This document shows positions 60,301 to 64,000 of a DNA stretch of 64,000 bases, piece by piece. Below the pieces are notes generated by a model. That model was not told the DNA's origin and searched no databases. It was given only the letters and a program-made list of their open reading frames with translations. Each line of letters opens with the position of its first letter. Position 1 is the stretch's first letter. Origin of the DNA: Hippopus hippopus (lineage: Eukaryota > Mollusca > Bivalvia > Cardiida > Cardiidae); contig OX328112.1 in NCBI GenBank assembly GCA_946811185.2, forward strand, positions 23,713,558 to 23,777,557. The letters run 5' to 3'. Both the position numbers and the translations under genes were made by a program.

Positions 60301-63033
60301 ATGAAGGAGAGAAAACAAAATTTAAGTAATTCTCAGCCAATCTGAATTTATAAATTTAGGGCTTAAATTAGAAACTTCGAGTGATTGGTCAGAAAAGACT
60401 GAATAAAAGGGCTAGCAAACCAAACCATACACTGACCTGTTTTAGCACAGGAACAGTTCTGCATGACATTATGCTAATATCAGAACAACCAAAACCAAAT
60501 ACAAATTTTACGAAAAAAGAACCATTTCAGTATAGCCTTTATGGATGATGTTTACCCTTTACAAGACTACAGATTTTAGACTTGTCCAAATTGAAAGCAC
60601 TGACTGAAGACAAATAAACATGGCTTAAACAATGAGATTCGTCTCTGAACGGGTAGAAAACATCGTGGGAAAAGGAGGAAATGCTGGATAGCAGCATTTC
60701 CTCCTTTTCCAACAATGTTTTCAAATGCCACTTCTTCCAGGACATAAAAACACAAGAATGTTTGATAAAGCTTTAAAAATCTTGTTGGAAAAAGGGTGAT
60801 TGCTTTTTACAAGCAATTGTGCACACCCCTAACATGTTTTCATGATGTGTCTGATGCTGTAGGTGCAAATAGGAGCTTTACCGAAGTCTAAAGTGCACAA
60901 GACAACAGAGACTGTATCATTCACTTACCTTCATGAAAGGGAGATAATCCTTCAACTTTGGTCCATCAAACATAGGTGTAACAGATGGCATACTGACCGC
61001 TGACACTGGAGGTAATACACTTTCCTGTCCAGCACCACCGGTCACTGTGGGCTTATCAGCAACTGGTCTGGCTGGTGCTTGAGCTAAAGTCATTAAAAAA
61101 TTACTTAAGTTGCTAACTGTTTTTCCTTTTTTTTTCCTCCGTTCTATAACAAGAGCAATGTTGACATGGCCATCCCCCGCCGAATGCTTGCTCAATACAA
61201 GATGTGTCTTCTTGTAGTTTGGTTTAGAGGCTAAAACAGCTAGATTTAAGAATTATTTTCTGGCAATGCTAAATACAAATTGATACCTTTTATGGTTTTC
61301 GTGTTATGCTCCGGAAAAACTGATGAGAGTATGAAAAATAACAAAGGGCAATAACTCCTAAATTATGCAATCAAGATTTATGGTTCTTGTACACTGCACT
61401 TCTCCTCAATGTCATCTATCAATCTGTGAAGTTTCGTGTTTATATCTCATGTAGTTTTCAAGTTATGCTCTGGACAAAATTTACGTAAGAAAAGTAACAA
61501 AGGGCAATAACTCCTAAATTATGAAATCAAGAGTTATGGTTCTTGTACACTGCACTTCTCCTTCATGAGATCTATCCACTTGTAAAGTTTCATGTTTACA
61601 CTTCTTATAGTTTTTGAGTTATGCTCCCGACAAAAAAGTGGGACGGAAGGACGGACAGACGGAAGGACGGACAGCCACTATTACCATATCCCCTGCTGCC
61701 TTTTTGGCAGGGGATAAAAACTTTAATAATTAAGCAAGTGACATTTAATAATAAATTGGAAAATGTGATTCTGATACTTGGAGCTTCTACTATCCAACAT
61801 TTTCTCCTTTACCCACAAAGTTTTCACAAATGCCCTAACTCTTCACCAGACAACACAATATTAGACTCATCCTTATTGAAAGCATTTGCAGACAACAAAT
61901 TAATCAGGTCTAAAAGGATTGAATTTGTCTTGGAAAGGGTAGAGAACCTTGTGAGAAAGGGAGAAATGCTTGTTACCAGTATGTTCTCCTTTACCAACTG
62001 TGTCTTAACCCATAACTAAACAATCAAAACTTTAAACAACCCTGAGAAAGAAACCTTTTAAACATTGTGGTAAAAGGAGAAAATGCTGATAACCAGCATT
62101 TTCTCCTTTTCCCACAATGTTTTCTTCCCTTTCAAAAACCAGTTTCAAGTTTTGAGTCATATGTATTTGTTTTGTGCAAAGGCTTTTAATTTGGATAGGC
62201 CCAAAATTTTGTTGTTTGGTATAGAGTTAAAAAGCCTTCCATCTAAGGGTCATTAAAACTACGAACTGTGTGTTAAAGGGTTAAAGGTGGGTATTTAGAT
62301 TTTTCACATCTCACCAAATTAAAAAAACATATATATCACTGAAATTTATATGAAAATACAATACAAATCATCAATAATTAAGAATCATAAAATTACAAAA
62401 AAAATTTTTTTTGATGGTGTTCCCTTAAAAGGCTACGTAGCCTCTTAAGGTTATTTTTAGATTTCGCGCCAGAAATCAAAAAAGCATTGTGGGAATGTCA
62501 AGTGACTGGCACGTGACTAATGACGCTTAAATTCCATAATATAACAAACATGAAATTATTTTCCATAATGTCTTCTTCGAACGCTATGTTTGAAGCTTCG
62601 TCTGTGTATTTCCGGTATGTAAATGAGCGAGTTGCTCATTTAAAAATAGACCGTGTTTCCCGTCGGTGTCGACCTGGGCCGTAGTAAATCTCTAATTTCT
62701 CTTGTAGTCGGATGGGTTTCGGCTACTGGGGTTTTATGAATGAAAATTAAAAGGCTTTGGGAGTATAAGGATGATTTTTTTGTATTTTTGTAAAATTTTC
62801 GTCCCAAAATCTGAAGGGCCACCTTTAAATCAACCTTACCTTTAGGTTTATATCTGTTCATCATTTGTTCTCTTTCCTCTTGTTGTACTTTACAAACACC
62901 CCGACAGCGGGACAAAAGTTTCTGGACATTGGCCTCCAGTTTTTTGTAAAACTCCAGTCCTTTTTGCGACTTGCCCATCAGATCTTCGTAAATGTCATAG
63001 GAATTGATAAGATCTCTGATCACCTGGTCTCGT
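41628..63033 (-). CDS. PTPN23: Tyrosine-protein phosphatase non-receptor type 23 (HD-PTP), 3' 14 exons
   Basis: HD-PTP is an ALIX-related endosomal adaptor that works with ESCRT complexes to sort receptors into multivesicular bodies. Fourteen exons (listed separately, minus strand, 62840-63033 down to 41628-42364) join in one frame, about 1917 residues. Order: end of the V domain (FYKKLEANVQKLLS), linkers, a 1128-codon Gln/Pro-rich exon, a PTP-like domain (KNRDQD loop, DDYINAS, WPV, VHCSNGVGRTG, KKDQLKYCY Q-loop), and a Ser-rich tail ending DPLSLLDPFWTVKK, nearly the vertebrate C-terminus (DPLSLLDPLWTLNK from memory). The BRO1 domain and most of the V domain lie right of the window. The introns are packed with MITEs. 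The active-site changes argue against phosphatase activity. Confidence 0.95.
42651..42762 (-). repeat. MITE-C, internal deletion
   Basis: 112 bp between TTAA at 42647 and 42763; only one hairpin arm (GGAGAAAATGCT) remains. In the last PTPN23 intron. Confidence 0.68.
42767..42961 (+). repeat. MITE-C copy sharing a TTAA with the previous one
   Basis: Starts directly after the TTAA at 42763-42766; hairpin AAATGCCGGTTACCAGCATTTT. Confidence 0.66.
43007..43206 (-). CDS. PTPN23: PTPN23 exon: PTP signature loop and Q-loop
   Basis: 200 bp, donor GTAAGT. Its first base completes the Ser codon after the catalytic Cys, giving HCSNGVGRTG. It continues to KKDQLKYCYNALLYY, corresponding to the PTP Q-loop. 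Arg of the signature is kept. Asn stands where classical PTPs have Ala and vertebrate HD-PTP has Ser. Confidence 0.94.
43232..43468 (-). repeat. MITE-A copy in PTPN23 intron
   Basis: GCACTCTGGCAAAAAGGGG to TACTTTTTGCAGA; right end replaced by repeat E. It begins only 26 bp from the exon acceptor. Confidence 0.75.
43479..43834 (-). mobile_element. Repeat E copy
   Basis: Reverse of the 16277 copy, including the internal palindrome and TTCACTGTGATGGAGAAAT; ends TATAGTTTATTTCATC and ATGAAATATAATATA. Confidence 0.72.
43975..44143 (+). repeat. MITE-C, hairpin deleted
   Basis: ACTCTTAACCACATGAC to TACAGTAAGGAG, TTAA after. Confidence 0.6.
44200..44323 (+). repeat. MITE-C, right half
   Basis: GTGGGAAAAGAAGAAAATG to CGAATTGTTTGGTAAAG. 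Confidence 0.6.
44382..44486 (-). CDS. PTPN23: PTPN23 exon: WPD-loop end to catalytic Cys
   Basis: 105 bp; acceptor TTGTCTCTCTCCAG, donor GTATAT. Encodes GFPEKVSYLLQFITEVHSFY and then QQRSLLKPIVVHC, ending inside the codon after the catalytic Cys. Confidence 0.93.
44627..44925. repeat. Compound palindrome of AAAGTACTTTCAGTGCTTTG units
   Basis: Three direct units of about 42 bp (TTAACTCTCTTTGCAAAAGT...) run into inverted units separated by short spacers. The outer flanks are also inverted: AGGCTAAGTTTTACAGTGA with TCACTCTAAAACTGAGCCT. In a PTPN23 intron. Confidence 0.8.
45038..45278. repeat. Duplicated block, copy 1
   Basis: MITE-A fragment (TACCAAGCAAGACATCAAATA) plus SINE type 2 tail-like sequence, ending CTTCTTGGAATTGTTGGTAA. 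Copy 2 is 45503-45719. Confidence 0.65.
45279..45500 (+). mobile_element. MITE-C copy, complete, TTAA flanks
   Basis: TTAA at 45275-45278 and 45501-45504; ends CTCTTTACCAAACAA and TTGTTTGGTAAAGGG; perfect hairpin GGAGAAAATGCTGGTTACC. Confidence 0.9.
45503..45719. repeat. Duplicated block, copy 2
   Basis: Direct repeat of 45063-45278, lying right after the MITE-C; see that entry. Confidence 0.65.
45747..45799 (-). CDS. PTPN23: PTPN23 exon: WPD loop (WPV)
   Basis: A 53-bp exon, phase 0 in, 2 out; acceptor TTTACTTTTCAG, donor GTAGTA. Encodes TKSGRTLVHLHYSTWPV, matching RSLVHLHFPTWPE of vertebrate HD-PTP (from memory). The general-acid Asp of active PTPs is Val here. Confidence 0.92.
45840..46056 (-). 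repeat. MITE-C copy, first of three in a row
   Basis: Degenerate left end, right end ATCTAGTAAAGAA before TTAA 46057. Confidence 0.68.
46061..46281 (+). mobile_element. MITE-C copy, complete, TTAA flanks
   Basis: TTAA at 46057-46060 and 46282-46285; CTCTTTACCAAACGAC to ATTGTTAGGTAAAGAG. Confidence 0.88.
46286..46510 (+). repeat. MITE-C copy, third in a row
   Basis: AACTCTACAACAGGAAAG to TTATTTGCTGAAGAG, TTAA at 46511. Confidence 0.65.
46515..47110. other. Intronic sequence, nothing recognised
   Basis: AT-rich; part of the PTPN23 intron between the 47391 and 45747 exons. Confidence 0.4.
47115..47334 (+). mobile_element. MITE-C copy, complete, TTAA flanks
   Basis: TTAA at 47111-47114 and 47335-47338; CTCTTTACCAAACGAC to TTGTTTGGTAAAGGG. 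It ends about 55 bp from the next exon. Confidence 0.88.
47391..47519 (-). CDS. PTPN23: PTPN23 exon
   Basis: 129 bp, phase 0 both ends; acceptor TTCTTTCAG, donor GTAAGT. Encodes KYPVYVPETKGETISHGPVQ to WTERIIHLRHSE, the beta-strand region before the WPD loop. Confidence 0.93.
47650..47840 (-). repeat. MITE-C copy, degenerate
   Basis: CCCTTTACTACACAAATC to CTTTAAACTTGGTACAG; hairpin worn. Confidence 0.6.
49228..49265. repeat. (CGGA)n microsatellite
   Basis: About eight GGAC tetramers near the end of the composite repeat. Confidence 0.9.
49318..49450 (-). repeat. MITE-C fragment
   Basis: ATGCTGACTACCAACATTTT to TTGAAGAGTTA. Confidence 0.5.
49609..49832 (+). repeat. MITE-C copy
   Basis: ACCCTTTTCCAAACAAAAG to GACTGTATAGTAATGGGG, TTAA after; hairpin GGAGAAAATGCTGGTTATC. 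Confidence 0.74.
49971..50108 (-). CDS. PTPN23: PTPN23 exon
   Basis: 138 bp, phase 0 both ends; acceptor TTTAAACAG, donor GTATAG. Encodes DLSPSCPKFIATQWPLPVTL and VDFWLSIYEQGVEVIAALSS, the PTP motif PxFIATQxPLP...DFW. Confidence 0.94.
50313..50377 (-). CDS. PTPN23: PTPN23 exon: DDYINAS motif
   Basis: 65 bp, donor GTAAGT. Encodes DDSRVLISSLKDDYINASWI; the PTP YINAS motif is intact. Confidence 0.93.
50523..50830 (+). repeat. tRNA-derived SINE, type 1, near complete
   Basis: GAGCCCTGGTAGTGCAGATGG head, ATCGCTGATCGATCCC B-box region mutated, tail ACCACACAATCAATCAATTA. In a PTPN23 intron. Confidence 0.85.
50831..51180. repeat. CATTT/CCAT-rich low-complexity tract
   Basis: Degenerate repeats of TTTCCATTCATTTACATT-like units follow the SINE tail; probably an expanded tail microsatellite. 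Confidence 0.6.
51281..51377 (-). CDS. PTPN23: PTPN23 exon: start of PTP-like domain
   Basis: 97 bp; acceptor GTATTGCCAG, donor GTAAGT. Encodes ELMEEQEKAGRKQTLAIARC and YPMKNRDQDIMP. The KNRY pTyr-recognition loop of active PTPs reads KNRD here (KNRH in vertebrate HD-PTP, from memory). Confidence 0.93.
51487..52011 (+). repeat. MITE-A copy split by a MITE-D
   Basis: Pieces 51487-51679 and 51943-52011. Stem with the CCCATG/CATGGG variant; right end CACTGAGCATGGCTC. Confidence 0.82.
51680..51945. mobile_element. MITE-D copy nested in MITE-A
   Basis: Ends GGCTTGCAACACGTGAAAAG and GCGTGTTGCAGGCC; ATAT on both sides reconstitutes the host sequence AATTATATGATGACTTG. Both internal hairpins are present (CAGCCTGCGCATGCCACGCAG; AGCCTGCGCGGACTGCGCAGG). 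Confidence 0.85.
52060..52242 (-). repeat. MITE-C copy, left end lost
   Basis: GGAGCATTTGCAAACATTGTG to TTTGTGGTAAAGAG, TTAA after. Confidence 0.65.
52526..52726 (-). CDS. PTPN23: PTPN23 exon: linker before PTP-like domain
   Basis: 201 bp, phase 0 both ends; acceptor TTTCCCGCAG, donor GTTTGT. Charged, helical: TAQEIQQQKEDQMK and KLDKFVTEVEKLAKFIEGYE. Confidence 0.9.
52820..53040 (+). repeat. MITE-C copy
   Basis: TTAA at 52816; CCCTTTATCACACAAC to GATTGCGTGTGAAAGGG. Confidence 0.76.
53041..53467. other. Intronic sequence
   Basis: AT-rich with a MITE-C trace near 53285-53370 (AATTTTCTCCTTTTTCCCTAC); otherwise nothing. Confidence 0.4.
53468..53595 (-). CDS. PTPN23: PTPN23 exon: Ser-rich linker
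   Basis: 128 bp; acceptor TTTTTTTAG, donor GTGAAC. Encodes TGQSEGQSIPASRQ, LSTASSLDEILSSSPDTRDR and PDSVLAPK. Confidence 0.9.
53741..54249 (-). repeat. MITE-A copy split by a SINE
   Basis: Pieces 53741-53880 and 54105-54249. The target GAATGGTCCTTGG is seen as an imperfect direct repeat on both sides of the SINE. Confidence 0.75.
53880..54104 (-). repeat. tRNA-derived SINE, type 2
   Basis: Left tail ATTGATTGATTGAATGGTG; minus-strand head GTCGTGTGTGGCTCAATGG. Confidence 0.78.
54419..54627 (+). repeat. MITE-C copy
   Basis: Hairpin GGAGAAAATGCTGGTCACC; right end ACTGCTTGGCAAAGGG. Confidence 0.74.
54708..58093 (-). CDS. PTPN23: PTPN23 giant exon: Gln/Pro-rich region
   Basis: 3386 bp, 1128 codons, acceptor GTATTGTAG, donor GTAAGT. 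It corresponds to the Pro-rich linker of vertebrate HD-PTP but is longer and dominated by Gln, Ser, Gly and Pro, with many GQGQ, QQP and YPQ motifs; certainly disordered. An 8-residue tandem period (QGQVHSVQGQVQSAQGQGQS) spans about 56935-57085. At the DNA level this is an array of CAAGGTCAA units. The open frame continues past the acceptor into intron DNA; those extra 34 residues are not coding. I see no PTAP or PSAP tetrapeptide. Confidence 0.93.
58105..59560 (-). mobile_element. Composite intronic repeat with 158-bp tandem array
   Basis: Left end ACAAGATGTCTGTTTGTAAA and ATGCCCCCCTA; right end ACTTCATTGAAGGGGGGCAT preceded by a (CGGAC)n-type run. The array of six 158-bp units fills about 58545-59490. 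Terminal GGGGGGCAT/ATGCCCCCC suggests inverted ends. No coding potential. Confidence 0.7.
58545..59490. repeat. Tandem array, six units of 158 bp
   Basis: GTGACCTTGACC recurs at 58563, 58721, 58879, 59037, 59195 and 59353, exactly 158 bp apart. Units share ATAGGGATCATCTACACTCC and TAGTTATCATCCGGACAAGG. GGTCACTGTGACC occurs at 58556, 59030, 59188 and 59346. Confidence 0.95.
59585..59770 (-). repeat. MITE-C copy
   Basis: TTAA at 59581; hairpin GGAGAAATGCTCATAACCAG with a matching one-base deletion on the other arm (GCATTCTCTCC is imperfect). Confidence 0.66.
60032..60198 (-). CDS. PTPN23: PTPN23 exon: Ser/Pro linker
   Basis: 167 bp; acceptor TTACTTTTCAG, donor GTATGT. Encodes PNTFGKKAGSPDISKADPAV, then SGTASPVHLPNMSGSVPASP; several SP sites. 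Confidence 0.9.
60199..60545. other. Intronic sequence, nothing recognised
   Basis: AT-rich part of the intron between the 60929 and 60032 exons. Confidence 0.4.
60550..60772 (+). repeat. MITE-C copy
   Basis: ACCCTTTACAAGACTACAG to ATGTTTGATAAAGC; hairpin GGAGGAAATGCTG...CAGCATTTCCTCC shows a paired A-to-G/T-to-C change against the family GGAGAAAA. Confidence 0.76.
60929..61083 (-). CDS. PTPN23: PTPN23 exon: linker after V domain
   Basis: 155 bp; acceptor AATGACTTTAG, donor GTAAGT. Encodes AQAPARPVADKPTVTGG to MFDGPKLKDYLPFMK. Confidence 0.88.
61145..61725 (-). mobile_element. Composite repeat with (GGAC)n run
   Basis: Two units with CAAAGGGCAATAACTCCTAA, GGTTCTTGTACACTGCACTT and AGTTATGCTC, then (GGACAGAC)n at about 61640-61672 and GGCAGGGGATAA. 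The same unit type recurs at 63710-64000. Confidence 0.65.
61838..62283. repeat. MITE-C pair, one nested at an internal TTAA
   Basis: The outer copy (+) is 61838-62004 and 62231-62278, ending GTGTTAAAGGG with TTAA. The inner copy (-) is complete, 62009-62226, between TTAA at 62005 and 62227. Confidence 0.72.
62284..62839. other. Intronic sequence, nothing recognised
   Basis: No repeat family or exon recognised. It includes an inverted pair GGCTACGTAGCC near 62431. Confidence 0.35.
62840..63033 (-). CDS. PTPN23: PTPN23 exon: end of V domain
   Basis: 194 bp; acceptor TTACTCATTACAG, donor GTAAGG. Encodes RDQVIRDLINSYDIYEDLMG, then FYKKLEANVQKLLSRC and VQQEEREQMMNRY: the final long helix of the ALIX/HD-PTP V domain, which turns back along the first arm. 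Confidence 0.92.
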
Positions 63034-63091
63034 CTGTAATGAGTAAATTGTTTGTGATTTATCATAAACAATAATTGTTGAAAATGTGCCA

Positions 63092-63349
63092 TTCGCTGGC
63101 AAAAGGGTGTTTAATGCATCTCTGTGATGCATTATACCAAGCAAGTTATCATAATATGATGCATCCATGAAATTCATTTTGTCTAACAACCTACTGAATC
63201 AAGAGGTATTCTGGTGTTCCTTGGACATGCAGAAAATTGACCAACAGCATCAAGTTTTGACCAAGGTCAGCCTGTGTGAACTGCGCAGGCTGACCTAGGT
63301 TGATACTTTTTGCAGATGAATTAAATCCCCTTTCTACAGAGCATGGTTC
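63092..63349 (-). repeat. MITE-A copy
   Basis: TCGCTGGCAAAAGGGTG to CTACAGAGCATGGTTC; stem CAGCCTGTGTGAACTGCGCAG. It lies in the PTPN23 intron upstream of the 62840 exon. Confidence 0.82.
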
Positions 63350-63499
63350 ATATTCATCATGATAGGAAAGGTATGTATTTTGGAAGATTTCTAGTGGATC
63401 TACAATTTCTACATTTTTGATAGTTTCAGAAGTGGTGTTTAGCAAAATGAAAAACAAGTTTCTGCAGATTGTGATAAGTAGAACTTGTGTTTCTTTGTT

Positions 63500-63592
63500 G
63501 GTTAAAGCCATTTTCAACATTTTTCAGTAAAATTGCAGCCTGTGCACCTATCCATGTGTTCTTGGGCTTTTCTTTTCAACAGTATTTTGCAC
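63500..63592 (-). repeat. SINE type 1 tail fragment
   Basis: AAGCCATTTTCAACATTTTT and CCTGTGCACCTATCCATG. Confidence 0.5.
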
Positions 63593-63709
63593 CATAATCT
63601 TCAAAAGTAAACTACAGCTATCACTAAACGTGATCATACCCCCCACCAGCTCTTTGTCACAGAATGCAGAATATTTCAGTACAAAAGTAAGAGTTGAAAA
63701 AAAAACTAG

Positions 63710-64000
63710 TGGGAATAGAGTTATGGTACTTGCACACCGCACTTCTCGTTAATGTGGTCTATCTGTATATGAAGTTTGAAGTCACTAGCTTTTACACTTG
63801 GCAAGTTATGCCCCAGACAAAAATCCAAAGTTAAAATTTACAAAGGGCAATAACTCTGAAAATAGTGGGAATAGAGTTATGGTTCTTGTACAGTGCACTT
63901 CTTGTTAATGTGGTCTGTTTGTATATGAAGTTTGTGATCTATCTGCGTGTGAAGTTTGAAGTTACTAGCTTCTATACTTTTGAAGTTATGCTCTAGACAA
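63710..64000. repeat. Tandem units of the 61145-type repeat, cut by window edge
   Basis: Units of about 165 bp with GAGTTATGGTWCTTGYACA, GCACTTCTYGTTAATGTGG and CAAGTTATGCCCCAGACAA. Confidence 0.75.

Noticed and set aside
1..64000. CRISPR array or bacterial operons
   Set aside because: Repeats are palindromic, dispersed and variably spaced. Genes have introns; no prokaryotic genes are present.

Overview
The window looks like nuclear DNA of a bivalve mollusc, probably a clam. Genes are split by long introns with GT/AG junctions, and coding exons make up only about a tenth of the sequence. The rest is dense in short dispersed repeats, tRNA-derived SINEs and tandem arrays of the TGACCTTGACC type familiar from bivalve genomes. 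The species guess is inference, because no mitochondrial or ribosomal marker is present. Nothing prokaryotic or viral was recognised.

Layout. (1) 0.2-9.7 kb, + strand: three to five exons of an extracellular-type gene. One exon is a thrombospondin type 1 (TSP1) repeat and the next a Thr/Ser-rich linker, and every internal junction is phase 1. Its ends were not found. (2) 9.7-31.5 kb: no recognisable gene; repeats on repeats. (3) 31,598-33,732, + strand: a complete two-exon gene for a 321-residue protein with an HD-domain-like His/Asp pattern resembling the DUF5662 family. Its start codon lies in sequence that looks like a repeat end. (4) 34-41.6 kb: repeats, including a 0.9-kb inverted repeat and a perfect 31-bp hairpin. 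(5) 41,628-63,033, - strand: 14 exons of the PTPN23/HD-PTP orthologue, from the end of the V domain, through a 3.4-kb Gln-rich exon, to the phosphatase-like domain and a conserved C-terminal tail. The BRO1 domain lies beyond the right edge. All 14 exons join in one reading frame.

Repeats. I use letters for families seen here. MITE-A: about 260 bp, GAGCCATGCTCT-like ends, central stem CGACCCAGGTCAGCCTGCGC, over 20 copies. MITE-B: about 200 bp, TTAA-flanked, ends CCCTTAGGCTGCTAA, central stem GATCAGACTGCAC. MITE-C: about 220 bp, TTAA-flanked, ends CYCTTTACCAAAC, central stem GGAGAAAATGCTGGT, about 40 copies. MITE-D: about 265 bp, ends ATGGCCTGCAACACG, three copies. Repeat E (about 360 bp, two copies), G and H are further dispersed repeats. 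SINE types 1-4 have tRNA-like heads and often TGATTGATTG tails. Nested insertions are frequent and show target sites directly.

The main points of interest are: a divergent, probably inactive phosphatase site in PTPN23 (WPV loop, HCSN signature); paired stem-preserving substitutions in the MITE hairpins; a palindromic core shared by two otherwise different MITE families; a repeat-derived start codon in the DUF5662-like gene; and an intronic 158-bp array carrying perfect oestrogen-response-element palindromes. Repeat boundaries are by eye and good to roughly 10 bp unless target-site duplications are stated.
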